From Thiohalocapsa sp. PB-PSB1 (GTDB taxonomy: Bacteria > Pseudomonadota > Gammaproteobacteria > Chromatiales > Chromatiaceae), in contig CP050890.1 of NCBI GenBank assembly GCA_016745215.1, positions 620,001 to 684,000 of the forward strand: 64,000 nucleotides of DNA, in the 5' to 3' direction. This document shows positions 27,496 through 36,699 of this stretch, one piece after another. How positions within the stretch are numbered: position 1 is the stretch's first letter; each line of letters begins with the position of its first letter. A model generated the notes under the pieces. It did no database searches. It was not told the origin of the DNA and was given only the letters and a program-made list of their open reading frames with translations. The translations under genes were made by a program, and so were the position numbers.

Positions 27496-28776
27496 AGTGC
27501 TTCTCCGTGCGCAAGCTCCGCGAAATAGGTCTCCTGGGCCTGTGAAAGCGCGTCGGGACGCCTGCGCAGATCGAGTCGGATGGTCCGTGCCTGAGCACCG
27601 ATCTTGAGCATGAGCGGGGCCTCGTCGGGCCTCATCGCCGTGATGCCCAGCTTGCGTAGATGCTTGAACGCCACGTTCAACAGCAGCGTCCCCGGGGCGG
27701 CGAAGAGGGCATGGGCATGGAGTTGTCCGCCCTGCATCCGCGCCTTGTCCACCAGGTCGCCGGCAAACGCGGGAAGGCCGTCGCCGCCGAGCCTGCGCAA
27801 CGACGCTTCGCTGCCCGTGGTCGGTGCCTCCTCGGCAGGTCGGGGTGCCTCCCGGCGCTCCAGCTCGATGACGATCGGCGCCGCGCCGTCGAGAAAGGCG
27901 AAGTGGGCAAGCCAATTGGGTAGCATGCCGCCGCTGCCGAGCGGTCGCGGAAGGCCGAGGAGACGCTCCAATGCGGTCGGGGTCAAGAACCCGCTGAAGG
28001 CCGCCTCGATCTCGCCGTCGCCGATCGCGATAGCCACACGGTCGCCGAGCCCAAGCCCGAGCGCTTCGGTCTGCGCAGGGTCGCAGCGCAGCAGTAGTGC
28101 GGTGGTGCTGGCTGCGCTTCGGACCGTCTCGGTCGTCAAGACATCGCCGACAATGATCGGCGCAGCCGCTTCGGTGACAGTTGCATCGGGCAGCCGCAGC
28201 AGCGGGTCCAGGTCAGGGCTCGCCGCATCGGCAAGGCGCACCAGCCGGATGAAGTCCGATGGCAGCTCGCCTTCGATGCCATCCAGGTCGGCATCGCCAT
28301 GGTTGAGGGTCTCGACGCACACGCGGTAGCGCCCCGGCTCGACGACGATCTCGGCCCCCCGATCCGTGGTCTGCTCGCCTTGAATCGCCAGGCTGTTCAA
28401 AGATTCGAGCCGTAGTCGCCCGCTCGGCAGATCGAGCCAGCCCTCGCGGATCGGCAGAAACGGCTGGCCGGCCTTTTCCTTCTTGGTCAGTCCACGCCCG
28501 GCGACGGCCACCTCGACCTCGATCGGATCATCCTGGAACAGCTCCCAGGCCAGCAGCAGACCGCCGGACCTTAGGGTTGCGACCGCAGCGGCGTTGGCAG
28601 CCCCCCCCGATCAAATGGTCCGCGGCGCGCATGCCGGCCAGCTCCGCGGCATACACGGCATCGTACAAGAAGCCCCAAGGACCGTCGTTGTAGACCGACA
28701 GCCGCCGAGTACCCCGGCGCCACGACCTTGACTTTGCCATCATGCAGACCCTCGGTGTTGCGGAGGCGGTGCCCAA
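27495..28776 (-). pseudogene. Hypothetical protein, frameshifted in a G8 run and 3'-truncated
   Basis: The first frame reads RRLSVYNDGPWGFLYDAVY and AELAGMRAADHLIGG. After a run of eight G (on the minus strand) at about 28602-28609, the reading continues in another phase as NAAAVATLRSGGLLLAWELF, then GQPFLPIREGWLDLPSGRLRL. It ends with HLRKLGITAMRPDEAPLMLK and FAELAHGEALHAKL, where the IS91-like terminus begins. Codon usage in both parts looks genuine, so this is one gene with a homopolymer indel, real or a sequencing error. I do not recognise the family. Confidence 0.5.
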
Positions 28777-28894
28777 AACGTGCTCAGCCGCGCGCTCGGT
28801 GCGCTCCGAGCCATCGAAACTCCCGGCCCTTTCATCGGATCAAGGCTGAGACATACTACGGCATGCTCAGCTTTGCAACGCGGTCACTTCTTCC

Positions 28895-29437
28895 CTAAAC
28901 CGCTCCCTGGGAACGTGCAAACTCATCAAGGTATGGAACGGCGTATGCTGTGATCTGGGAGATCGCTTCATCAACCGGACCCCGGACGGCCGCTTTCGCC
29001 TCTTCAGGCGAAACCGACCGCACTCGGGCCATCAGCGCCTTGACTTGGTCTTCAGGATTCAGAAGATCGAGCTTTGCGGCGCTCCCAACCCGCCACCAAA
29101 CGTCTTCCCGGCCCCAAAGATGACTCAGCCGGCAGATGTACTCAGGCTGCTCGAATTCAGCCCTCGCCGAGGTGGGTGGCTCCAAGCACGGACGCATACA
29201 CTCGGGAAATCGGCCCAGCTTCGACCAGCCGATCTCGATCGTGAATTCGTCCGTGTCCGTTCGGCTGGGTACCAAGATGATGATGCAATTGATCGGTTCC
29301 CTTGGCATTCGATAGTACACCTGTTCACCAGGAAAAATGTACATTGACTCGGTCTTGAGTGGCCGAAACGCGGGCAGTTTCGCTTTCATTTGTCGATCGA
29401 ACGCATCGCGCAGCGCCTTCCCATACTCTTTTCGCAT
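28895..29437 (-). CDS. Hypothetical protein
   Basis: From the ATG at MRKEYGKALRDAFDRQ the protein has 180 residues, with KTESMYIFPGEQVYYRM, CIIILVPSRTDTDEFTIEIGW and HLWGREDVWWRVG, and a helical C-terminus. The pattern of an N-terminal basic helix, a beta-rich centre and Trp-rich strands resembles small uncharacterised proteins found near toxins or in phage-related regions, but I cannot name a family. A longer frame exists upstream; the MRKEY start is chosen because the upstream part looks non-coding. Confidence 0.55.
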   Translation of the reverse strand: MRKEYGKALRDAFDRQMKAKLPAFRPLKTESMYIFPGEQVYYRMPREPINCIIILVPSRTDTDEFTIEIGWSKLGRFPECMRPCLEPPTSARAEFEQPEYICRLSHLWGREDVWWRVGSAAKLDLLNPEDQVKALMARVRSVSPEEAKAAVRGPVDEAISQITAYAVPYLDEFARSQGAV

Positions 29438-29490
29438 GATGTTGTCCCAGCCTGAACTACGGTGACACTCTACCATTTGAATTACCGAGA

Positions 29491-29628
29491 CTTGATCATG
29501 GTTCCGGCCAGCGAGCGCATCGCAGGCTTGTAGGGTGGACAAGCGAAGCGCAGTCCACCCGCGGCGGCGCGAAGACCGGTGGACTTCGCTATCGCTCGTC
29601 CACCCTACTGGCCGGAACGATGATCAAG
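29491..29628. repeat. Nested inverted repeats (outer 21 bases, inner ~30 bases)
   Basis: The outer arms, 29491-29511 and 29608-29628, are reverse complements with one mismatch (CTTGATCATGGTTCCGG). Inside them lies a second pair, GTAGGGTGGACAAGCG at 29530 and its near-complement ending at about 29608, with ~30-base arms. The ~138-base unit could fold into a cruciform. The inner GTAGGGTGGAC start resembles REP-type palindromes. It lies between two minus-strand hypothetical genes. Confidence 0.85.
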
Positions 29629-29633
29629 GCCAA

Positions 29634-30029
29634 TTACCTTGACACTTTGCCCTTAATCAACCGTGCCCGAAGAAGCAAAACGAATGGCAACGCAATGATG
29701 GGCGAAAACAGAAAAGCCAAACCAGAGCTGTGCTGTTCGGTCAGCATCATTAAGACAATCAGAATCAAGCTGACTGCGAAGCCGAAGGCATGCTGCCTGA
29801 GCCGAAGCTGGGCTTCTTTGGCCTCGGTTAGAATGACTGGCGACGACCTCGGGTTCGCGATCGCATTCCCAATCCCTATGGCAACGAGCATGCCGAAAAG
29901 CAGTAACGTGACCTCCGAGGGAACGGTTTCAGCATGCACCGAATTAGCAACAACAAAAACAGATAGGAGCAATCCGAGCATCGACGCGACCGCGCGCCAG
30001 AATCTTCGTTCTCTAATTGTAGGTTCCAT
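29634..30029 (-). CDS. Small integral membrane protein, unknown function
   Basis: A 131-residue protein with four predicted hydrophobic segments: SMLGLLLSVFVVANSV, VTLLLFGMLVAIGIGNAI, AFGFAVSLILIVLMMLT and AFLFSPIIALPFVLLL. The N-terminus is basic (RERRFWRAV). No motif was recognised. The palindromic unit lies just beyond its stop codon and could act as its terminator. Confidence 0.5.
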   Translation of the reverse strand: MEPTIRERRFWRAVASMLGLLLSVFVVANSVHAETVPSEVTLLLFGMLVAIGIGNAIANPRSSPVILTEAKEAQLRLRQHAFGFAVSLILIVLMMLTEQHSSGLAFLFSPIIALPFVLLLRARLIKGKVSR

Positions 30030-30066
30030 TTAGCACCCCACATTGAGGTGAAAAGTGGCCAGGCTC

Positions 30067-30524
30067 GAATGGCGCTAGCTTAAGCGATATTCCCAGCAGG
30101 ACCATCGACTTGGCGGCAGTGCGTCGAGCAACGCCCCGCTGGCCAGACACAACAGTGCCACCAAGCGCATCTGCGGGAAGCCCAAGCTTGGGCGCTGGCT
30201 GCCCGGCTGCGGATACGCCTCCTGATTCTCCGCGGTATCGGGCAAGGTCTCGGTGGGCGGAAACAGCCGCTCGCGGTGCTCGGGGAGTTCCGATTCCACC
30301 TCGTCCAGCAGCTGCGGTCCGGTCAACAGGTTGAATAAACCGTAGGCGTCGGCGTTGTCGATGCGCATCTGCACGCGACGGCGTTGCCGCGCGACGGTGG
30401 CGGAGTTAGCCTGCATGGCAGGTCGGCTCCGGGGTGGCTGGTTTAGGCACCGCCACGATATGGCATCCCGGCCGGCCTATCTCCCCGATATTTTCAGGCA
30501 GTTGCGCTTAAGTTAGCGCCATTC
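30067..30524 (-). mobile_element. IS4-family deletion derivative (MITE-like) with transposase remnant
   Basis: A 458-base element with inverted ends GAATGGCGCTAGCTTAAG and CTTAAGTTAGCGCCATTC. Inside, a 113-residue minus-strand frame fuses the N-terminal part of an IS4 transposase (LPEHRERLFPPTETL) to a later block (TAENQEAYPQPGSQ, MRLVALLCLASGALLDA). The central and C-terminal catalytic parts are deleted. The full-length relative near 55.5-56.8 kb has the same end and the same protein blocks. The element sits between halves of a GGCCAGGCTC/GAGCCTGGCC palindrome, i.e. inside a REP-like sequence. Confidence 0.8.
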
Positions 30525-31249
30525 GAGCCTGGCCCCTTTTTCCCCTTTTTCCGCCCAAGTCCGGTCCCGGACCATCCCAATCCCGAAGAGGGTACGCCGT
30601 CAACCTCTCCGGCGTTGCGCGCGGGACAGGGGGATCGACGGCTAAGGCGCAAACCGAGCAGCCCGAGACCGAGGAGAGCCAGGGATGTTGGTAAGGGAAT
30701 TGCCGTGGTCGCGGCGCCAATATTAACGGTCGGCCGAAGGTCCAACTCATACCCGGCGGCATTCTGCTGCACACGGGGAAAAGAGTTGGCCGAATTAACG
30801 GAAAACGTCACCGTACCCAGCACCGCCGGCAGGTTTGGATCGGTAATCGAAAAGGAACCGATCGGAGTAAATCCGCCGGTAAGCGTAACGTCCACCAAAC
30901 CAAGGAACGACGCCACCCCGTCCGACTGCTGGACATAGTAGTCCGTCCCTGGGTCCGTCACGAAGGTGCCGAAAAGGCCGAAGTCATAGGTCGTGGTTGC
31001 GGCGAAAAGGCCGGCTTCGGGATCAGAGGGTAAAAGATCCGTGTCGTTCTCCACCCTGCCGCTTGCCGTGAACTCGGCCCCGCCGACATCGACTGGGCCG
31101 CCGCCCAAGTCGAGTGTGCTGTTGGTGCCCGCGGTCCCCGAAAAGCTGTAGACGAACGCACCTTGCGCACCGCCGGCGAAGGCCATGCCGACGATTAAGC
31201 AGGCCGACACGAAGAGAGAGTTGCGCGGCGATTTGGGTCGTATTTGCAT
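30494..31249 (-). CDS. PEP-CTERM-type exported protein (C-terminus altered)
   Basis: A signal peptide (SLFVSACLIVGMAFAGG) is followed by a beta-rich domain (VYSFSGTAGTNSTLDL, TYDFGLFGTFVTDPG). Then comes a sorting signal of the PEP-CTERM class, IPLPTSLALLGLGLLG with a basic LRLSRR end. In normal family members the protein stops a few residues after the basic cluster; here ~45 residues of different composition follow into the IS4 end region, pointing to a frameshift or lost stop. PEP-CTERM proteins are cut by exosortase and go to the surface or extracellular matrix. Confidence 0.75.
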   Translation of the reverse strand: MQIRPKSPRNSLFVSACLIVGMAFAGGAQGAFVYSFSGTAGTNSTLDLGGGPVDVGGAEFTASGRVENDTDLLPSDPEAGLFAATTTYDFGLFGTFVTDPGTDYYVQQSDGVASFLGLVDVTLTGGFTPIGSFSITDPNLPAVLGTVTFSVNSANSFPRVQQNAAGYELDLRPTVNIGAATTAIPLPTSLALLGLGLLGLRLSRRSPCPARNAGEVDGVPSSGLGWSGTGLGRKKGKKGPGSNGANLSATA

Positions 31250-31337
31250 AGCTGGTTCTCCTGTGTTACGTGTAAATGATTTCGGTGCTGAAACCTAGCA
31301 GATTACGGTTACGGTTTACTACATAGTGCCCGGCAGA

Positions 31338-31643
31338 CGGATAGGAAATCCAAGCCACCCCAAGCGTCCAAGTAGGCTCGGAAGAGGACGTTAGCGGGGG
31401 CGTGATCTGTGGTCAACACCGAACAGCGAGGCTGACGGGTGTCGGGGCGGTGCAGGCGCTGTGGGATATTGGGGCTCTCAGCTGCGGTGCAGCGTGGCGC
31501 CGGAACACAAGCGGGGCTTCACCGTCTCCTGAGAGAGCCGGCGGCTACCACGCCATGCGCTGATCGAACGCGAAGTCCGGGGCGGGCTGTTGCAGGAGCT
31601 CCCAGTCCGGCATCGGCTCGGGAGCATCGTCCCAGGCAGGGGG
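31338..31643 (-). mobile_element. IS91-like element remnant (terminus plus transposase tail)
   Basis: Begins with CGGATAGGAAATCCAAGC, the family terminus. It continues through a diverged copy of the element's non-coding end to a minus-strand frame whose last ~35 residues are PPAWDDAPEPMPDWELLQ then PAPDFAFDQRMAW, matching the C-terminus of the two full transposases (PAWDEAPEPMPDWDLLQQ). Everything upstream in the transposase is missing. It is more diverged than copies 1 and 2, so it marks an older insertion. Confidence 0.8.
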
Positions 31644-31857
31644 ATGAGCTGCGCTGAAGCAGCGAACGACCGAACCAGGATGGTTCGGGCTGGTACCCAA
31701 GCGAAGCAGGATCGCGCGGCGCAGGGGCGCGCGGGCGTAATCGGGGGTGGACGAGGTGGCCGGCCAGGGCAGGGTGTTCGGGCGCATCGGCGAATGGTTG
31801 GACCGGTTGCGGCTGCCCGCGGTGACCCTGCGCCAATTGAGCATCTACCGCCTTATC

Positions 31858-32142
31858 TTAGCGCTCGCTTGGCTTTGGGCCGCGCTTTTGCGGTTTTAGT
31901 ACCCTGCCGGTCAACTTTTCACCTTGCGCAATCCAATGTTCGCTGCCCAATGGTCTGCCCGTTGTTTCTGATTGGCGGAGGCTCTTGAATGCCGTTTCGT
32001 CCTCGGGCGAACCGAGCAGGGCAGCAAAGTCACCAAGGCGTTCCAGAATCGGTGCGACCTTGACCAGGCTATCGTCCGTGCCCGAATCGAGTTGATCGAG
32101 CTTCCGCGTGGCGATTCTCCAGAGCTTTCCGGACAGGATTTT
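31858..32142 (-). pseudogene. RAYT (REP-associated tyrosine transposase) C-terminal remnant
   Basis: The minus-strand frame reads TDDSLVKVAPILERLGDF, then SLRQSETTGRPLGSEHWI and LTGRVLKPQKRGPKPSER. The ETTGRPLG...LTGR.L.P.KRGPK pattern is the C-terminal signature of RAYT-type transposases. The HUH catalytic half is absent, and the frame opens after a stop at ~32143. It shows that another RAYT subtype once lay here. Confidence 0.65.
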
Positions 32143-32260
32143 CTAGTGGCTGTCGAATTGACGCCGTTGAAAATGTCGTCACTAGCACGACCATGAATCG
32201 ATTCAATCACGGCGACGTGATAGCATGGCTTCCTTCTTCACTACCACCGGAGCAGCATCG

Positions 32261-32656
32261 ATGAGAGAGCGAAACACCGCGCCGCCGGCGCACCGCAGCC
32301 TCGCCAAGGCGGCGCTGCTGGCCCTCGCCACGGCGACTGCGGGCCTCGGCGCATCGGGCGCAGCGGCGCAGGACGGTCCCTGGCAAAACCCCTTCATGGC
32401 GCCGAACCCGTACAACAACATCCACAACAACGCCTGGTTCACCGATACCTACGAGGACGCGGGGCCTGAGAACGCAAGCGCGGTGCAGAGGCTGCTGATC
32501 TCCAAGTTGAGTTTTCTCGATCCGGACAGCGGCGCCGAAACCGACATCACGCTCGGCAACTGCGCCGCCCAGACCTACGACAGCTCGGGCAACCTGATCG
32601 CGGTCTGTTCCGGCTACCCGAACCCGGCCTTGTTCATAAGCTCGGCCAAGACTTAG
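32261..32656 (+). pseudogene. Secreted propeller-like protein, N-terminal part
   Basis: The ATG at 32261 has GGAG eight bases upstream and is preferred to the one at 32225. An export signal (LAKAALLALATATAGLG) is followed by PWQNPFMAPNPYNNIHNNAW and LGNCAAQTYDSSGNLIAVC. The frame stops at SSAKT. The continuation of the same protein appears about 125 bases downstream in another phase, so the gene was split by a short insertion. The mature part looks like the first blade of a beta-propeller. Confidence 0.65.
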
Positions 32657-32781
32657 GGTTAACCTCGAACGCCATAGTATTTTAAATTTAAAAACAAAGT
32701 CTTACTGAAAATTCCACGCACCCGCTCGTCAGTTGGTTGGAGTTATGAACAAGGCCCCCGAACCAGTCAGCCGGGGCCTTC
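32651..32781. other. ~130-base AT-rich insertion with hairpin, splitting a secreted-protein gene
   Basis: Between the two halves of the propeller-like gene lies an AT-rich stretch (TATTTTAAATTTAAAAAC) ending in an AAGGCCCC ... GGGGCCTT stem at 32751-32780. It contains a stop for the first half and changes phase for the second. Low GC and hairpin suggest a small mobile unit or a terminator-like repeat. No inverted ends were found with certainty. Confidence 0.5.
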
Positions 32782-34371
32782 ATTCGACACATCGTCGCCC
32801 TGAGCCCGGATGGCGACCTGCTGGCCTATCGCAGCTATGAGGCCCCCTACAGCGGCTCCCTCGCCGACGCGATCAAGTCCTTCGGCGGCATCGGATACTT
32901 CTATTTGGACGCCGACGAGAACATGGTGCTGGGCATGCCGGACGGCTTCATCCGCGTCTTCGCCCGGGAGGACTCCGACGTCAGCGATGTCGACCTGTGG
33001 CGGGATGTCCGGGCGATCAACATTACCGGCACGGGCGGACCGCTGAACCCGCTCCTGGTCGGAGACCTCTACGCGCTGGTGCCGGCGGAGAACGGATACA
33101 TCTGGTTTACCACCACGGGCGGTGGCGTCGGAACCGTCGCCCCCACAACCTGCTTCTCGGACTGCGTACGCTGGCTGGACGTGAATGACCCGGACGGCGA
33201 CGGCAACCGCGCCCCGCAACCGGACGGCGGGTTCCAGAAGATCTCCGAATCCCACTCGGTCAACCTGAACGCCATGTATCAGCAGACCGACTACAAGATG
33301 TATCGATTCGACATGGAGGCGGACGGTACGCCCTCTATCACCTGGGAGATCGACTATGACCGCGGCACCGAGGTCAAGCCGGGGCAGACCAGCCGGGGCT
33401 CCGGTACTTCGCCCAGCTTCTTCAAGATCGGCGAGCGGGAGTTCGTCGCCATCATGGACAACGCGACCCTGCCGAAGATCAACATCTATCGCGCCGAGGA
33501 TCGGTTGGAAGACGACGAGGCGCGGCTCTTTGCCCAAGGCGCCCCATTCGGCCAAGATACCCGGGTCAGCAATGAGAACTCCCTGATCGCCTTCACCGAC
33601 GACGGCAACGGCACCGCCCGGATCTACGCCGAGAACAACTGGGGAAACAACCGGCTCATCTCCACCGCGGGGCCATTGGTGACGCGCCCCGGCTTCGGCG
33701 GCGTCGAGGTCGACGGCAACGGCGATCTGACCGTGCTGACCCCGAATGTCCAACTGCGCATCCCCTCCGTTGTCTCCAAGGGCAGCATCGTGTCGAACGC
33801 GCTCTACACCTACAACAAGCAACGCGACGGCTGGTACCTGACCGCGGTGGATGCCGATGATCCGACAAATCAGCGCTGGAGCCTGCTCGCCGGCAGCACC
33901 TCGCCGAGCTACAACAACTGGTATGCCCAGTTGTCGTTGTCGCCGGACAACGAGACCTTCTTCATCGGCGTCGCGGCGGGTGTTCTCAAGGCCAAGCCGG
34001 TTGTGGGTACGCCGGCGCCGCGGCATTGCTTCGCCCTGCCGGAGATTGCGGACTTCCTGGACGTGATGGAGGAACTGGCGAGCTACACATCCGGCCCCGT
34101 CGTCTACGACGAGTATCTGGAGGCGGCGTTCCGCGCTTGGCGGCACGAGTTCGGCCTGTTGACCCGATTGCCCGACCTGTCGCGGTCCGAGCTGCGCTCT
34201 CTGCGTCGGGATCTGACCAGCGCGCAGCGGTTGCTGGACGGCAAGGATTACCTCGCCGCCGACCTGACGCCGTTGGAGAAGGTGGTCTTGGGCGACATCG
34301 CCGGGCGGCATGACTCCTTGCTCGCGGAGGCCGAGCAAGTGCTTGCGGACGACTGCGCCGTATCGCCGTAG
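32779..34371 (+). pseudogene. Secreted propeller-like protein, C-terminal part
   Basis: The frame resumes at FIRHIVALSPDGDLLAYRSY and runs ~530 residues, with repeated blade-like strands (LDADENMVLGMPDGFI, ENGYIWFTTTGGGVGT, NNWGNNRLISTAGPL, GWYLTAVDADDPTNQRW) and an alpha-helical tail. The residue pattern fits a quinoprotein-like or WD-type propeller of an exported protein. Without the N-terminal export signal it cannot be secreted from here. Except for the junction, the two halves look well preserved. Confidence 0.65.
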
Positions 34372-34575
34372 CGGGCGGCCGGACAAACAATTCAGGCGGC
34401 GCTCGCGACCCGGCCATGTGCCAGGGTGCGGACCCTCAGGCGCTCGCGCTTCGGCATCGCCCGCGGCGGGCATGGCCGGCCCCGCTGCCGGCGCAATGCC
34501 GGCAGCTGGTCGCGTGCCGACGCCCGGCTATCGCCGTCAACCGACCACATCAATCCATAGATTTCGGAAGCAACC

Positions 34576-35406
34576 ATGAACACATTCTTCGCTCGTCGCC
34601 CTTTTGCGGCCGCTACTCGGGGTGCAGTGCTGCTCGCCCCCCTGTTGCTCGCCACCGACCTCCTTCACAACCAGGCCCAGGCCGCGCTCGCCACATTCGA
34701 CGTCCAGCTCGATGCGGATGTGAGTCTGCTCAGTGGCCCGATCCCGCCCACCGTGTTCGTTACCTATGTCGCGGAGGTGACGTCCTCGGGCGGCACGACA
34801 ACCGGCAGCCAGTCGAGCTTCTTCAGTGACCCGTTGGCGCTGCCCGACCAGCCAGAACCGATGCAGCCCGGTGATCTCACTACCCAGGGCCACTCCGACT
34901 CCGGCGAAGCGGGCGCCGACAGCGGTAGTGCGAGCAGTGGCGCAAACGCCGCTTCCGAGAGCCTCGGAACCATCGTTATCAACAATCAGAGCAATACCGA
35001 GGAGGCGTTCGAATTCGACTACAGCCTGTCCGGCGCGGCCACATTGAGCTTGACCGGGCTGAACGACTCGGCGAGCGGTTTTGCTCAAGCCGCAGTCGAA
35101 ATCCTGATCGATGTCACCGGCGATCTCGTTGCGGAGACGATCATCGCCCTTGACGAGTCCTTGCTCATCACCACCGCGACCGGAGGCTTCGATATCGATG
35201 AGTTCGATTTCTTCGGGGTGACTGTCCCCGCCGGAGAAGAGCGGACCATCAATATCTCGGTGGCGACCAGCGGCGGCGCGTTCGCCGCCCGCGCCGCGCC
35301 GGTGCCGGCACCGGCATCCGCGGCACTGCTGGCGGTCGGGCTGCTCGGTGTGGCGGGGCTCCGCCGGCATCGACACCGGGTCGCCTGCTTGTCCGAGCGT
35401 ACCTGA
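34576..35406 (+). CDS. PEP-CTERM sorting-domain protein
   Basis: A 276-residue protein with an N-terminal signal (AVLLAPLLLATDLLHNQ) and a beta-rich, Ser/Asp-rich central part. It ends in a C-terminal VPAPASAALLAVGLLG followed by LRRHRHR, a PEP-CTERM type signal with a basic end. It is probably processed by an exosortase encoded elsewhere and placed on the outer surface or in the matrix. A ~200-base GC-rich leader without a gene precedes it. This is the intact PEP-CTERM protein in the window. Confidence 0.8.
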   Translation: MNTFFARRPFAAATRGAVLLAPLLLATDLLHNQAQAALATFDVQLDADVSLLSGPIPPTVFVTYVAEVTSSGGTTTGSQSSFFSDPLALPDQPEPMQPGDLTTQGHSDSGEAGADSGSASSGANAASESLGTIVINNQSNTEEAFEFDYSLSGAATLSLTGLNDSASGFAQAAVEILIDVTGDLVAETIIALDESLLITTATGGFDIDEFDFFGVTVPAGEERTINISVATSGGAFAARAAPVPAPASAALLAVGLLGVAGLRRHRHRVACLSERT

Positions 35407-35577
35407 CACCCCAAGCTGATCCAACGCCCGTGTGGCGGCGGGGACGCCGAGTGCTTCCTCAGCCGCCTCACCGCGCTCTCGCGACAATTGAGCCTGGCTC
35501 CTTTGTGCTGAATCCGTCCCCGTCCAGGTGATCGATCACCAGCGGCTCGTGCACCGGTGCCGCGGCAACGTCCTCCG

Positions 35578-35905
35578 GACAGGTCGAAAAGCAGGTGATC
35601 GGCCAGGTACTCGGGCCAGTCGTCGCCGCCGGATGCCTCGACCATCAGCAGCAAGCGGTCGTCGCTCTGGTTTCTTAAGCAGACGGCGAATCTTGCTTAG
35701 CTGCGCATCGTGGTCCAGCAGTTTGGCCAGGGGCTCGCCGGGCTCGCCCTCGCCCATGGCGGCTACAGATTCCGACGATTGGCGTATCGACTGTTCCATC
35801 TCGTCCTCGGCGGAGCCGGTCTTGTGCGCTTGCCCGATCTCGCCTCGCCTGGTCCGCAGGGTTCGAAAGATCAGGATGGGAGCGGCCAGGACGGAGAGGC
35901 CGATG
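35578..35905 (-). pseudogene. Membrane-anchored protein remnant
   Basis: The minus-strand frame reads FSGIGLSVLAAPILIFRTL, a probable membrane helix. A charged helical stretch follows (AEDEMEQSIRQSSESVAAM, LLDHDAQLSKIRRLLK). After a one-base phase change near 35690, the reading continues as DRLLLMVEASGGDDWPEYLA then DHLLFDLSGG. No family was recognised. The rest of 35407-36117 holds no other credible gene; an AATTGAGCCTGGCTCC REP-like half lies at about 35486. Confidence 0.4.
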
Positions 35906-36117
35906 CCCGAGAAGATTCACCCCTTTTGGCTGGAGACCCAGCGCAACGCCGAATCTACAACGCCCCAGATTGCTTCCACGTCACGACTCCCGGATCATCG
36001 TTGCAGATAGCTTACGTGCAGATCGTCTTCGACCTCGTCGCGTCGGCGGCCAGTCGCCCCGGACGGCGGGAGCCAGACCCGCCGCCCGCAGCTTGGCCGC
36101 GCGCCGCTCGGCGCGGT

Positions 36118-36352
36118 GGTCTCGGCTCGGAAAAACGGGGACCGGAAAAACGGGGGAAAACGGGGGCAGACCACGTTTTCCACGTTTTACAGAATCGCGG
36201 AATCGCGCTCATGCTGAAAAAGATGGTCTGTCCCCGTTTTCGCTGCTCCAGCTCGCAGTAGGGTGTCCAAAAGCCTAGAGAAATCAGCAGAGAAATCAGG
36301 GACAGACCACGTTTTCTCTTATTCTGGTTCAGAAAACGTGGTCTGTCCCTGT
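36118..36352. repeat. REP-like (BIME) cluster next to a RAYT gene
   Basis: Several copies of an AAAACGGGG-CAGACCACG motif in both orientations. At 36298-36352 two arms, GGGACAGACCACGTTTTC and its complement GAAAACGTGGTCTGTCCC, form a ~20-base stem around a short loop. A further pair lies at about 36158 and 36220. The last pair overlaps the 3' end of the RAYT gene, the arrangement typical of REPs served by their own RAYT. Confidence 0.85.
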
Positions 36353-36693
36353 TTTTTTGTCCCTGTTTTTTCTGTTTTTTTCTTCTTGCGTCGGCGTTCG
36401 CAAACCCGCTCGCGGCTGGGTACTCGATGCGAGAAATTCGCTTCGATCAGGCGCCAACGCATCGGATAATCGCTGTCTCTTTCTGCAAGCGCCCACATCG
36501 CATGCAGATGCTGCGGCAACAGGATCCAAGCGACGATCTCGAACAGATGCACCTGGCGAACATCACGCACGACCTCCCGCAGATCATCGACCCCACCATC
36601 GACCCGGTCCAGCAGCAGGCGACTCGACCGTTCCGCCAGGTCGACCATGAAGAAAGAGGTTGCGCCTTTGATCAGAGCCCGACGGTAACGCAT
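36319..36693 (-). pseudogene. RAYT transposase, C-terminally altered, copy A
   Basis: From MRYRRALIKGATSFFMV the protein follows the RAYT pattern: ERSSRLLLDRVDGGVDDLR, then IVAWILLPQHLHAMWAL with the HLH (HUH-type) metal-binding pair, then YPMRWRLIEANFSHRVP. The family continues with an R..GE..IWQRRFWEH block carrying the catalytic Tyr helix; here ERRRKKKKTEKTG follows, translated from REP DNA. The catalytic C-terminus is therefore lost. The adjacent REP palindromes are its likely substrates. Confidence 0.75.
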
Positions 36694-36699
36694 GTCCTG

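Noticed and set aside
32767..34473. 568-residue minus-strand frame
   Set aside because: Antisense of the propeller-like protein, whose plus-strand translation has export signal, regular strands and normal composition.
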